From Parasponia andersonii (taxonomy: Eukaryota > Streptophyta > Magnoliopsida > Rosales > Cannabaceae), in assembly GCA_002914805.1 (NCBI GenBank), contig JXTB01000381.1:72005-136004 (forward strand): DNA of 64,000 nt, written 5' to 3'. The notes under the pieces were generated by a model. The model saw nothing but the letters and a program-made list of their open reading frames with translations. It ran no database searches and was not told where the DNA came from. The stretch's first letter is position 1. Each line of letters begins with the position of its first letter. The translations under genes were made by a program, and so were the position numbers. Positions 39,901-52,868 of the stretch are shown here, piece by piece.

Positions 39901-42842
39901 AAGAAAACGCTATTAGGGATGTTTAAAAACTGAAAACTATTTTATTTCTTGATAATCCTCAAATTATTAAACCCCCTCTCTCATATCCTCAAAGACTTAG
40001 AAAGAAAAAGCTTAATTCTCAATTTGAAAAATTTTTAGAAATCTTTAAGAAAATTCACATTAATATTCCTTTTACAGATGCTCTTGAACAAATGCTAAAC
40101 TATGTCAAGTTCATGAAAGATATTATGTCAAAGAAGAAGAAGTTGGAGGAATTTGAAACGGTGAAGTTGACAAAAGAATATAGTGCTATCATCCAGAAAA
40201 AGCTAGCACAAAATCCAAGCAGCTTCACTATTCCTTGCACAATTAGTGGTTCATCCTTTGATAAGGTTTTATGTGACCTTGGGGCAAGCATCAATTTGAT
40301 TCCTCTCTCCTTATTCAAAAAGCTGAGACTTTGAGAAATCAAGCCAACCACTATCGCATTACAACAAGTTGATAAATCCCTCTCCTTTCCTCGTGGAGTC
40401 ATTGAAGACGTGTTGGTAAAGGTCGACAAATTTATTTTTCCAGCTGATTTTGTGGTTTTAGATATGGATAAAGACCAAGACATGTCTCTAATCCTTGGGT
40501 GACCTTTCTTGGCTATAAGTGGAGCTTTGATTGATGTGTCTAAAGGGGAGTTATCACTAAGGGTGAATAAAGATATATTCAAGTTTACTATTCATCACCC
40601 CAATAAGGTTTCCGAGGAGACAAGTTCATGTAACCGAGTTGATGTGATTAGAAGGGATGTCGAAAAGGTTCTAATGGATGAAAAGCATTGCAATGACCGG
40701 AAAATTGTTAAGCATAAGTTAGTTCAAGAGCAATATGTTCAACTTTTGAGGTTTTGGTTGAAGTTGTTATCACCCAAGTTGAAGCCAAAATGGTCGAGGG
40801 CCCTTTGTTATTGAAAAAGTGTTTCCCTTGGGAATGGTGGACATAAAAGAAAAAGATGGATGTGTATTCTGGATCTATGAACAACAATTGAAGCTTTATG
40901 ACAGAGGAGTAAAGAATGTGAAGAAGCTCCTTCTCGAAGAGCCAAGTTAAGAAAGTTAATGAAAGTCAAGTTGAGGACACTAAACCAAGTGCTAGATGGG
41001 AGGTAACCCAAGTTGTGCTTTTCGCCTTTATGATATGTTATTTTGTTCTTCCTTAGACTACATTTGAGTTTGGAAGAATAACTAAGTGCATCTTGTGGGA
41101 GTGTTTGTTGTAAAATAGGTCATAATAATGAAAAATATGGCAGTGGCCCAGAGCGTCGCGTCACTCTATTCACAATGTTGCGGCACTACACAACGCTCCC
41201 CTTTCCAGTTTTTCCCCACCTCAAAAAAATTTTTTTTTAAAAGTAGGACAACACCGTGGTGCTGCATGTATAGTGCCGTAGCACTATTGGTTCTAGTCAA
41301 AAGTCTCGAACCCTTTTTTCTCCCCCATTTCATCATTATTCTCCTCACACAAAAACACCCATTTTCACCATCAATTTCACTACATTCCCTCTCCACTGAA
41401 AAATTATTCCTTCAATCACTCTCATCAATCTCCTTTAATCACATTCAACACAAAAAAACTTGAGGAGTTGCAAGATTCAAGCAAATTCTCTCTTCTCCTC
41501 GTTTTAAGGGTTCAAGACTCGCATACTCCACACTCGCCAAGTGTTTTCACCGAATTCTTGAGCATTTTTGGAGACAATTTCATAAATATTTGTTGAAATC
41601 TTCTTTTCCCCTGATAATCATAGTGCTGGGGAAGTTAAGGAGAATTTTACGGAGGTTAGTTGTGCACAAATATTTCATGCACCCTACATATTCGATGAAT
41701 GTCCAAAGTGAACCTTTGTGGCTTGAATATTGAATTTAGGGACATTTAGGGATTCAATTCCAGTTAATTAATCAAGATTGATTGTTATGGAGAAATTTTA
41801 CCAAGTTTTGGGTGGTTAGTTGCTACTATACCAATTGTTGCAAGGTGTTCATATCAAGGATATTGTGCCTTTGGTGAGAAAGTTGTCAATATTTGCTTTG
41901 GGACTTAAAGACCTACTTTTCAAGCCCCTTCCTTCCACCTTCACCTCCATCTCCACCTCACAGTGAAGACAACGAAGACATCTGATGCCTTCTCTTAGGA
42001 GAGTTTCTAATTTTTCTCATTTATTTTATTTTTTTTCATTGAGGATAATGTTTGTTTTCAGTTTGAGGGAGAGTTTATATTTTTCTTTATTTAGTATTGT
42101 TATTTTTTCTTGCTTGGTGTTTGTTTTTTGCTATGTCTTCTTTAAAAAGAAAATTGTTTTAGTTTGTTCACCCTTTTTAGCTAATAACAAGAAATTTGAT
42201 TGAATAGAAAGTAGGTCTTGGACAATTCTAAATATTGACTTAATCTGTGTACTTGACTTTAATTTGGTTCATGCCTTCTTGAAATTTTATTGTACAACTT
42301 GAGCACATAGCCACACATATTTAATATATCTGATACCTAGACAAATTTTATGCGAATTAGATGTTGCCTTAAGATCTCATCAAACTCTAGAACTAGTTTG
42401 AAAACTATTTGAGGCGAAATCATAGGTTACACATTGCTAGAGATATGATTTAGGCCATCTTTGGATCGATTAAGCCTTTTTAAGCCGACGTTAATGCTCA
42501 GAAAAACCCTAGTGAACTCTTATTGAGCTTAAAATCATTTTCTTTGATTTCCACACTATGAACCTAACCTCTAATTTTTTTTTTCCAATTCCTCACTTTA
42601 TACCTTGGGCACATGTGAAAATAGTTGATCTAATTGTGGTTATTTATATGAAAAAATGGGTGATGATGGAAATGGTGAAGAGAGTGTATCTTGTTTGAAT
42701 AATGTTATACCCTCATATATAAAAATAAATAAATAAATAAAAACCAAAAAAAATTGATTTAAGGATATGGCCATGTGACTAGAGCTCATTTTGTGATTGG
42801 AGTCATTAGAGTAAAAGTTAAGTTTGGAGGAGGGTATTTTGA
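36965..42842 (+). mobile_element. Athila-like Ty3/gypsy element, broken fossil
   Basis: Parts: 5' LTR (36965 to about 38285, TGATAAGTG start), primer-binding site TGCCGCCGTTGTC near 38288, gag from ATG 38532 to 39926 (FPFSLRDNAREWL at about 38820; coiled-coil tail), protease (40092-40814) with 'CDLGASINLIPLSLF' and a conserved stretch to about 40600, a short integrase-end-like piece near 40810-40950, then a long 3' region. No RT, RNase H or integrase core was recognised, so it looks non-autonomous. About six or more breaks. A matching 3' LTR in the same orientation was not found. Confidence 0.8.
38286..38306 (+). other. Primer-binding site of the Athila-like element
   Basis: 'ttTTGCCGCCGTTGTCATG' resembles the TTGGCGCCGTTGCCGGGG site of Athila/Tat-type elements. 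It directly follows the LTR end. Confidence 0.6.
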
Positions 42843-42976
42843 GGTTTGACTTCACCTACCTATCTACTATGTCTTTCAATTAATAATACCACTTGATTAA
42901 TTTTCCTAGTTTATAAACAAGAACTCAAAATTATTTCTACTCCATCTCTCGAGTCCGGAGTGAAAACTACTCTAAA
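42843..42976 (-). repeat. Inverted 134-bp copy of part of the Athila-like LTR
   Basis: The reverse complement of this stretch matches 37903-38036 at roughly nine bases in ten over its whole length (shared phrases 'gaaataattttgagttctt' and 'aattgaaagacatagt'). Similarity ends abruptly on both sides. Confidence 0.85.
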
Positions 42977-43019
42977 TTAGACGCCTTTGCTTTTCCTCTC
43001 ATTCTCCTTCGTTGAATTT

Positions 43020-43830
43020 TTAAGATTTATAGGACGATGAACCTGATTTGTATTCCCTCTTTGATTTCTTGTTTGAGCTTCCTATTTGAGTTTCCTTTCA
43101 TCTTGACTCTTCAAAGAAAATTAGCATAGTTATTGGTCAACAAGGAAGTCTTCTCTTCATTAAGGTTTCAAGATCCCTGGTTTAAATTGATCAACGCTTT
43201 GAATGTGTTTCAAAGCTACACCACCGGTTGACTTGTCCTTACTCCAGCACTTTAAGTTCATCTCATAGGTCTGCATGGATCCTATTAGTTTATCGAAGTC
43301 CAATCCAATGTTTCAACATCCCTGCATTCTCTAATCAAAGTGAACTTGGCTTTGAAACTTTTAATGACTAAACAAACACCTTCTAGACAAGTTTGGCAAT
43401 AGAGTAAACTTCACCCAAAGCATAAGATTAATTAGCAATAGCATAAATATACGAGCATAAAAAATAGATATGGCTTCATCATCATTCATAGTGAGGTTTT
43501 TAAAATTTGTACTAAGATGTCTAAGTCTGGACTTCTTAACAAACTGAGTTCCTTTATTTCTCATTTGAAGTTTATCCCAAATTTCTTTAGCTATCTGACA
43601 ATTACCTATGACTTTTATTTGATTCAATGACAACACATTGAAAATAGCATGAATAGCTTTAGAATTCCAATTTTCTTCTTAGACTCAGTGGTTGTCTATT
43701 TGTCAAAGGGTTTTAAAGAAGTAACATCCTCTTTTATCAATTGGGGTCTTGACCAACTATTAGTAACAAAAATATAGTTTTAAAGAAAGCTCATATTCTA
43801 GCTTTCCAATAAGGGTAAGTTGTATCTGTT
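43020..43830 (-). mobile_element. Ty1/copia gag fragment (UBN2 type), broken fossil
   Basis: The minus strand carries the copia gag domain called UBN2: 'CQIAKEIWDKLQMRNKGT' (near 43590), 'KKSRLRHLSTNFKNL' and 'DDEAISIFYARI'. It is followed by an 'IGSMQTYEMNL' stretch near 43270. Only gag is present; a few breaks. Confidence 0.75.
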
Positions 43831-43879
43831 GGTTAGAATGTGTAACTATAAATTCACATACTTCCATTCAAATACACAT

Positions 43880-45345
43880 GCTCACAAGTAATATAGATTT
43901 AGGAGTTAAGAGTGTCGAACTTACAAGGATTAATTATTAAGTCTAAGCTAAGTATTAAAATTGGTTAATCCTAACTTTATCCAAACAACAAAAATATAGG
44001 TTTTAGAGAAATAAAATAAAATATACTATCATGCAAATGAATAAAAGATAAAATAATAAGAAAAATGTCTAGGTTTACTAATATCCTAACCATTCTGTTG
44101 TCATACTATTTCATTATTTCTCTCTTAAATTAATTAATCAACTAGAGTTGTCAACTGAAAATTCGAATGTATTCACAAGCTCCTTTCCAAGATAAGTGAA
44201 AACATCTAGACAAGCGAACACATTACTCCTAACATAAATTTACTACATTCATTAAGTTTAGTAATTCTCAAAAAGGTTGCACAAGTCACATAGGTATATT
44301 CCTATCCTATATATACTTATCCCAAACTAGGTAATCTTATATTATTTTACCTAATTCTAAATTTCTAATCTCCTTTCTAAGCTCATAAAAATTTTATTCA
44401 ACAATCTATTTAGTGATCAATTAAATAGAAGTAATAAGTATAACGTAAAACAAATAACTCAATAATGGATTTGACTAATGAAAGAAAAAAGAAATAAACA
44501 AACACAAGATACTATGTTGGTTCACATAGTAAAACTAGATAAAGAAATATTTAGTTCATAATATAAATTGAGAACAATGATATTATAATCCAATGAATTC
44601 AAGAAATTCAAAATCAAAGAGAAAAAATTTATAGAATTCTCCCTTAGAAAAGCATGAAGGTGTTCAAAGAGTTTGTCAAGCTCCTCCTCTAAACTTTGCT
44701 CTTGCTCCCTTGAATCCACTATTTAGGATTTGTTCTCAACTACACTACTCTCTAAATATAGAAAATACAAAGAAAAAATCACAAAAAAATGAAGAAAAAA
44801 TGGTATAAACAAAGGGTGGTGTTGATATTGTGGAGGAAATCAAGAAATAGAGGATCAGAGCTTGTATTAATCTTCTTCTTCCTCTCTTTATGTGGCTACT
44901 TTCCTCTCTTTCTCTCTATCTCTACATGATTTTTACAACCCCAAAGATAGGATTTTAAAGAAGTAGCTCTTGCAAACTCAAGGCAAGCTGAATCTGGACC
45001 TTTAAATCATAAAAAAGTTTATCTTGGATGTCTATTATTAACCTAAGATACAGACAGTGGTGTCGCAGTACCATTTTTGATACTGTGGTACCAAAACTTC
45101 CCGAGAGTTGGTACTATGGTGCCACTTTTGGCACTATGTTGGTCTGATGTTGCAACTGTTTGGGTGCGCTATTTCTTTGTTTTAGCTCTGATTTGCCGTA
45201 TTTTTAATGCGTTATAATCATATCGGATTCAACTTCGATCCTAATGGTTTGAAAAACCTATTTGTGAAGAAATAATTCACCATAATTCATATAAACTCTC
45301 TTGTTTTATTCTCCTATATACATAAAAAATAACAAGAAAAACAAT
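43880..45345 (-). repeat. Athila-type LTR, minus orientation
   Basis: The LTR-end motif in reverse ('gtgtcgaacttacaagg') is near 43913. The GC-richer phrases 'gtgtcgcagtacc' and 'ggtaccaaaac' lie at about 45060-45140, as in the LTR at 36965-38285. Boundaries are approximate. A 65-codon open stretch (44522-44719, minus) inside it has no recognised domain. Confidence 0.45.
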
Positions 45346-45361
45346 TGATCAACTACAAGGA

Positions 45362-46157
45362 GCAGGATATTTTTTTAAAATTGCTTTATATTCTGGCTAT
45401 CATCAGTTGAAAGTTAAGGAGGATGATGTACCAAACACAACCTTCAGAACGAGATATAGCATTACGAATTTCTTGTTATACCATTTGGCCTAACTCATAC
45501 CCATGCAGCTTTTATAGATCTAATGAATGGAGTATTCAAGGATTACCTTGATTAATTTGTGATCGTCTTCATTGATAATATTTTGATATACTCTAAGTCC
45601 AAAGAAAAACATGAACGTCATCTACACATTGTCTTACAAATTCTTTGAGAGAATAAGCTTTATGCAAAATTCAAGAAGTGCGAATTCTAGATGACACAAA
45701 TTTCTTTCCTTAGACACGCCATCTCTAAAGATGGTGTGTTTGTTGACCCTAGTAAGATAGAAGTAGTTCAACAATGGCTAACACAGACCAATGTGAAAGA
45801 AGTTAGAAAGTTTTCTCAGTTTGGCAGGGTATTATAGAAAATTTGTGGAGGGATTTTCAAAGATTGCAACTCCGCTGACCCAGTTGACTCAGAACAATAT
45901 GAAGTTGGTATAGTCAAATGATTGTGAACAGAGTTTTAGAGAACTAAAATAACGATTAACTTCTGCCCCAGTTTTAACCATTTCCGAAGGATTAGAAAGA
46001 TTTATCATCTAGAGTAATGCCTCCAAAATATGTTTGGGATACGTTCTCATGCAACGTGGAAAAGTAATAACCTACGCCTCACGATAGCTGAAGGAGTACG
46101 AGAAGAATTATCCAACATATGATCTTGAACTTCCAATAGTGGTCTTTGCTTTAATAG
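45362..46157 (+). mobile_element. Ty3/gypsy chromovirus RT and RNase H fragment, broken fossil
   Basis: The plus strand spells the chromovirus pol core: 'SGYHQLKVKEDDVPNTTF' near 45390, the active-site FIDNILIYS-type stretch near 45575, 'ISFLRHAISKDGVFVDP' near 45710 and 'FSKIATPLTQLTQ' near 45860. It stops near 46157, where LTR-like sequence starts. Many breaks; neither gag nor integrase is attached. Confidence 0.85.
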
Positions 46158-47560
46158 TATAATTTTGAATCCCTAATTTTTATTTATATGTAAAAATGTG
46201 TTAGAGATGTTCTTTTAAAATATTAAGATTTTTGGGTATATAGAAATAACTCTATAAAATTCAAGAATGATTTGGTGTTTTAATAGTTTTTATGAAATTT
46301 CAATTTATAGATTAGAAATTAGGAAAAGTATACTAAAACTTATTAAAAAAATTTAAATAATTTTCTATAACTTTATTTTTATGTTATAATATCATTTGTA
46401 AAGTTTCAAAATAAATGGAATTTTGTATTAGAATCTAAAATGCTTTAAGTATGCATTACTTGTTGAAATTTTTATAATTTTTAGTTATATATGATATGAG
46501 ATTTTTAAAAGACATATAAATATGTTTCTAGTAGCACATATTAATATATGTAATGAATATTGTTGCATGAATATTAATAAAAAGGGATAAAAAGAGACAC
46601 GTGATTACAACAAGGATGAATGTGTAGAATTTTACTACAAACACAAGTAAAATTTTGTAAGGATCTAAGGTAAGTAAATCTCACCCTATGTGTTGATATG
46701 AAAAGTTACGTGTCATTTGAATATAATTGTGATTATACTAATATGTTGTTATATATTTTATAATAATAGATGCATTAAGTATGTAAATATATCATAAATA
46801 TGTGCATACATAATTGCACAAAAAAAAATTATGATTTTCAATGAAATTAACTTTTTAAAAAATACTATGTATCAAAAACTATGTTTTAAGAAAAATATTT
46901 TCTTTAAGTGTATGTTAAGTTCTTGAAAGGAGTATAGACAACTGACTGATTTACCCACAGTCACTATGTTAATAACGAAAGTTTCAATTATGATACTAGT
47001 CATTATAGCACGATAGCTATATGGGATCTGAATAGCTATAGGGTTACATATGCTTGTCATGACACTATTTTTATAGCTCATCACTTCTGATAAATTTGGC
47101 ATTACACTATATTGAGCTTAAATATGAAAAGTTTATGAAATAAAAATATTTATGGACAAGATGTTTCAAAAAAATAAAAGAGTGATATATAGTTATAGTT
47201 CCAAAAGTGTACTATTCATGTGACATAACATTCATTATATGCATAGGATTTATTTACTGAGCGCAAGCTCATTCTATTTATTTAAATTTTCTAGATGAGC
47301 AATACTTTCTACTAGAGGTTAGTCGTTGGAGACAGAATTCCAAATAGCAATAAAATATTTTAAGCAATTTTATATTTTTACTTTCAAGCATTTAATTAGT
47401 TGACCAAAATTGAGTGTGGTTTTATTTTTACAAAGTGTATGAATTTAATTTTTATTTTGAGACTTAATTTCAATTATAAAGTAAAATAAATCTTCATTAA
47501 AAAATATTTCTTTAATTTAATTACAAATAATAATGTTTAAAAGAAAATAAAATTTTTAAA
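46158..47560 (+). repeat. Ty3/gypsy LTR-like sequence next to the RT fragment
   Basis: It starts with 'gtataattttgaatccctaa', close to the usual start of chromovirus LTRs. It contains 'aaggtaagtaaatctcaccc' at about 46668 and the 'gagcgcaagctcattc..gatgagcaatac' block near 47260-47310. It may have landed in, or be fused to, the RT fragment. The right boundary is approximate. Confidence 0.5.
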
Positions 47561-48354
47561 AAAAATTGACCGATCTTCTTCTTTAATTTTATAAGACAAA
47601 ATTATAAATTGCTCTTTCTTTTTAATCTAGATTTACGTAATGTTCAATAAAAATTCTTAAAATAGGAGTGCATTGACACACCAAAAAATGGGGCTGTAGA
47701 AACTCCCATGATGAAAATGTACAATCTAGCTAGTAAAAATTTTGACGAGGGAAAAATAAAGCAATTCCTCGCTAACATGAGGAACCAAAAGAAAGTAGAA
47801 GTAAACAAGCAATAATCCACATTCAAAAAAAAAAAAAATCAATAATCCATGTGAAGCATATGGTCACATCACGGGCCATGACCTTATTGCTGGGTTGGCT
47901 AATTTCTACCTTTTCTTTTTCATTGGTAAGTAATTTTCTAACTTTTTGTTCAAGCTTTAAAATAAATAAATAAACTTTTTAGAGGAAAGGTCTGACAAAA
48001 GTACTGAGTCATCGCTAGTTAGTCTCTCAACTTCATAGGTAGCAAACATGGGGCCGGCAGTGACTAAGAGAATTAATGTTTTTGGCTTCTTTGTAAGAAT
48101 CCTTTTCAAACACTGTTTTCTTCGACGTTGATTGAGTACTACTGTTTTTTTTTTTTTTTTTTTGTTATGATAATCGTTGATTAGTGTTAGATTACTACTA
48201 CGGGTATTTTATTAGAAAACATTGCCGAAAAAAAGAAACTATAACATCATGCTTTAACTCTAATGGGCAGCACTACGGCTAGCTAATTGACTATATATAT
48301 ATATACTCACGTGATGTGCTAAAGCTTAGGTGGGAGAGAGATCCCAATGCACTA
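47561..48354. other. AT-rich spacer; no gene recognised
   Basis: About 800 bases without a recognisable coding region, with a T-tract near 48145-48163. It ends at the LTR edge of the Tat-like element at 48355. Confidence 0.6.
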
Positions 48355-49190
48355 TATTGGCGATGATTCTTACCAGCTGTTCACGTGTCTCTGAACTGCT
48401 GATACTGTATCTACTAACTATCCACGTTTCCTTGTTATCCTAGAATGTTTTTAACTTCATGTCGGGTCAAAGAAGCGGGGGTTGCCACTTGCAAAGACTC
48501 TTCGATGCTTAAGTCAGATGTTTATCACTGACATTGAGTAGCAAAGATCAAATTTTTCTCTTACTTATAAATTTTTATATATCTCTCTCTATATGTGTAT
48601 ATGCCTTTTTTCTCAGGAGGACGCATGACTCATATATATAGTCATGGAACTGAGAACCTTCTGGCTCTCAAACCCAAGATCGAGTACCTTTTTTTATCAT
48701 GACTTACTCCATAAATCACGGATCGTGGTTATCATAATTTCCCTTGTATAGTCGTGACCTACTTTCCGCCGTTCCCTATGGCTCGAGCCCGGCGAGGGTG
48801 AGATTTTGACAAGCCATCGTCCTGTCAGAACGTTTTGCCCAATCTGCACACCTACCCAGCATTGCATTAAATGCCCTGTTTGGGTTTGGAGCAGTGCGCT
48901 ATCTCCAATGATCGTCTGGCGGAAGACCCTCGAGGCTCCTAATCCCCAACTGTAGAGGTAGGAATTAGACTAGGCTGAACCCGTCTAGGGTCTGGGATGG
49001 ATTCGGCCCTGGCCTCCGATAGCCCACGGGCCTATATGGTATCACATGCGACTCGTGTGGCTTTTAAGCAGTCCTTCTAGACACGTGTCGGACAGTGTGC
49101 CCCTTATGACCTGTTCTACCACTTAATCGTCCACGTGGTACATGATCTAAGAGCGGGTCCCATAACTTCTCTCATTTCCCTATTTGACGG
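48355..49190 (-). repeat. 3' LTR of Tat-like element A
   Basis: The left edge TATTGGCGATGATTC matches 59532 onward. Most of its length matches, in reverse, the LTR of element B (61333-62136), including 'gggtctgggatggattcgg'. The right edge is approximate. Confidence 0.8.
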
Positions 49191-49391
49191 ATTCGCATCC
49201 ATCAAGTGGGGAAATTGTGCCTCTGGTCTGCCAATTCGAAGGGTACACGTAGCTCATTACCGTCATTTATCCCCAATTACTGATACTGGTGCACGCCAAC
49301 CTATATCATAATTTTTTCAAATTTTGAAATTCTAGTGCTTCTGTCTTCCTTGTACTGTTCTCCTCCAGGGAAGACTTTTCAGCTCCTCCTC

Positions 49392-49399
49392 TATAAAAG
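49392..49399 (+). promoter_or_regulatory. Candidate TATA box of the antisense unit
   Basis: TATAAAAG in a CT-rich, otherwise GC-balanced setting, ahead of the first ATG of the antisense unit. Only the spacing and motif support it. Confidence 0.5.
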
Positions 49400-52300
49400 C
49401 CGCGCTTGTGCTAATTTCTTACTGTACCAAAATCTCCAAGTACTCCACCTTTCTCAAATCTTAGGGTTTCTAAATCTTCCCTTCTCTAGAAACTTCTGCT
49501 CTCTTCGATCGCATCCAAGACAATGGCCTCGAACCAGAGTCAGAAGCTCCTCCCCATCGTAGATTCTGAGTTGGGCTCGTTAAGGAGGCAGCTCTGCTTC
49601 CCTAGCAGAGTCACTTTACAAAGGGTCGAGCACCCGGCAGACTGGTACATTCACCACTCTGCCCCCGAATGCTCCATCATCTTGGAGAGGAAACACCTAG
49701 AATAGCTGTGGTTTCCCCTTCCTCCCCTGGTACACCAGTTCTTCAGGCTGACGGTGATTCACTCGATACAACTGAACGCCAACGGAGTCATGATCCTAAT
49801 GGGACTCTCTGCTTTATCGGTCCTTCTCAATGTGCATATCGACCTGGAGGTGGTCTTTTATACCTACAAGCTCACCCTCATCCCTAAAAGGAGCTCTTAT
49901 TCTACTTTCTACCTCCAGCCGCTCTCAGGGTGCCACGTTTTTTGGGGCTTGCCGAGGTCGGACAAGCAATGGGATTCCCACTCTAGGCTGTACGCCGTCA
50001 GAGGGGCGTGGTGCTCTCCTTGGGTGAACGGAGAGCGTTTCCAAAGTAAGTACTGGGTCGTGTTTTGATTTTTGGTTCTACGTGCGCTTTGTCCGTTTTT
50101 ACTCATGATATTTTTCCTCGCACAGCCTCTGTGGAGGAAAGCAGGATCGAGCCACGGCTGTCAGTGGGGCGGCTCAAGGAGCTGGAGGGAGTCATCATCT
50201 TTAGGTCTTCTGGGGATTGCCAATACATTCAGGCCGTTCTGATCCCCAGGTGATGAACATAATGCCGAGGATGGTCTCATATCTCCTCTTTCCACAGGAC
50301 ACGTAGATCATCACCAAGCACCTTCAGAGCCAGCTTGATGCCTCGGCTCTGAACCGGTTCCACTAGGATGAGTAGAGTCACATCGCCATGGTGGGTCATC
50401 AGATCATGGCATCGAGCTAGCTAGCAGGTCCTAATGACCTAGTGGCACCGACCAGTCACGAGTTCGAAGAGGCGATGAAGCTCGTGACCGAGGAGTGTGT
50501 CAGGTTCCGACGAGAGGAAGCCACTACCCCCAAGAGGGTTCGGGGTGAGTTCATTTTGTGCCCTAGGGCTCCATCGATCAGGTCATGGTTACGTTTTAAT
50601 CATGTTGCTTGCTCTTACAGGTTCGGACGCAGGCCCTTTGACAGATCCATCCCCGGTCAAGGGGAGTACTATCACACACAGAGCCCGATCCAAGGTCCCC
50701 GTTGGTCGGTGTCTGGTGGTGTCCTCTGAGGATGAGGCCGAAGCCGGGGGGCAGGGAGTTGTCACCCTAAGAATGGGCTCGGACGATAACCTGGAGGATC
50801 TGTTCACGTCCGGGGGTGAAACACCCATGGTGCCTTCTCCTGAGAAAGGCGAGCCCGCGACCCAGGAGGCACCGGCCATAAAGATTGTGTATGGCAAAGG
50901 GGCACTTTCGAGCCTGCTAGGGGAGCCTATTGCACCGACTTCCTCTGCCCCTAGCTCTGGCTTGAAGGCGGGCGCGGGGTCTGGCACTGCCCGCTCCTGT
51001 GGGGAGATTGCCGAGCTCAGCGGATGGGCTCCAAAGCTGAAGTCTCGGTTGTCTTCTCCTCCCCTGGTCCCTATGTACCGGGGTCGCGAAGTCGACTCGT
51101 CCAAGGGGAAGGAAAGCCCGACGGGGAAGAGAGGCAGAACTGCCCCTTCTTCTGACAATGATGATGATAGGGCTACCCTAACCCTCATGAGGAGGAGAAA
51201 GTCTGTGTGTCGTGGTCCATCTGAGAATGTTGGTCAAGAAAAGACCGAAAAATTACAGCCAGGCAGGTCTCTAAGGGAGGTGGTAGCCGAAGCCGCTGAA
51301 GCAGCAGTAGTCACCGTGGCTTCTTCTACTGAGGATGCGCCACCTCAAGCTGTCGCCGAATGTACACTTGGTGATACCCTGCTTTCTATTGCCCCCACCT
51401 TCGACATTTTGGGAGCATCAAAAGAAGCTACTAGAGTGCGTTTGGTGGGGGGTGAAAGTGTCCTCGTAATCGGCGGGGTGGAGTTACATTCCCCGGACAT
51501 GGATAACACCCAAGAAGAAGGTCCAGCCACAGAGTTTGAGCTAGAGGCGCTCTCCCTAGAGAACGTAGAGCTCGTTGCTGGCTACAGCATTGTGCAGGTT
51601 TGGCTCGTCTGGCTATCACCTCTATGTTTTCGGCATCATTACTGAGCACTGACTCCCCTTTCTTATATTCTACAGCTAGCCGCCATCCAGCCCTTCTATT
51701 CTTCTCATGTCAGTGAGCTGACGGGACAGTTGAATGCACGTGTTATGGCAACCGAGCAGAGCGAGGCCACCCTTGCCATATTGAGGGTGGACTTCGACCT
51801 GTACCGGAACCTGGACGAGGCTAGGGTCAGCAGCACGGTGGCCCATGCTTTGAGTGTCGAGAGAGTCAGGCGCGAGGAGTTGGTCGCCAAGTTGGCTGAG
51901 GCAGAGGGGAAGGTCCGATCCCTCGAAGCTGAGGTCCTAAGTCTGTGCTCGGAGGACGAGGCCACCAGGCTGGCCCAAGCCGAGCTCAAGGTCAAGGAGC
52001 AGGAGCTGCAAAGCGTAGGGGCAAAGATGGAGCTGGCTTTCATTACTCGTGATAGAGACATCGACGAGGCTAAGGAGGCGAGGAAAGCCGAGGTGAAAGC
52101 CAAGCTAGAGGCCCATTCCCTACAGTGCAGGCTTGAGTGGTCCAACGAGGTAATCCAACATCTCTATTTGGATCACAATAAACTAATGGAAGCTCATATG
52201 GAGTTGTCTTGTAAGAAAGGCGAAGATCTCGGCGATATTAACTCTCTTTTGATCGACTTGTTGCAGCAGCAAGCAGAGCTGAGGCTAGCAGCACTGAGAG

Positions 52301-52868
52301 ATAGGCTGGCAGTCGCGAAGAAGCTAAAGATAAGGTACCAAAGGCAGTGGATATCCTTTCTGCGGAGAACTATAGGTTTGGTTGGGAGAATAGGGAATTC
52401 GAGAGCCACGCGGAGGTGGTAACGCCAGACCAGTTCGATGAGCAGAAGGGTGTCGAGAGGGACCATTATTCCGTCACGTACTACATGCTGTAGTTAGGGG
52501 ATGAGATTAACATCGTGTACCCTGTTAATGTACTGAAAATACTCGACGAAGAAAAAGACGGGCCCTCTACATCTGCCTCTGTCGCCAGAGAGATTGTCCT
52601 CGCTTCTGGTCAGTCAGAACAAGCCACAGAGGCTCCTGAGGGTTAGCCTAGCCCTGGCGCCTTAACTGGCGGAGGGTCAAGTGTGGTCATCTTGTCTAGC
52701 GATGATTATGACCTCAGTATGCAGTATACTGCCGAAGCTGGTCCAAGCACCGAAATCGGTATCGCTCCCCTCGCCGGAGGTAATTAGGGCCTCTCGATCT
52801 TTTATGTATTTGTAAAGTACTGACTGTATTGTGTAAAGCTGACACTTGTTGCAAGAACATGTTTAAAT

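Noticed and set aside
40100-40582. A 160-codon open frame on the minus strand
   Set aside because: It is the reverse shadow of the protease region of the Athila-like element.
41128-41463. A 111-codon open frame on the plus strand and its reverse shadow
   Set aside because: It lies in the non-coding 3' part of the Athila-like element and includes the repeated CGTCGC phrases; no protein similarity.
50589-51188. A 199-codon open frame on the minus strand
   Set aside because: It overlaps the Ser/Pro-rich part of the antisense unit on the plus strand. It has no domain and is explained by the base composition there.
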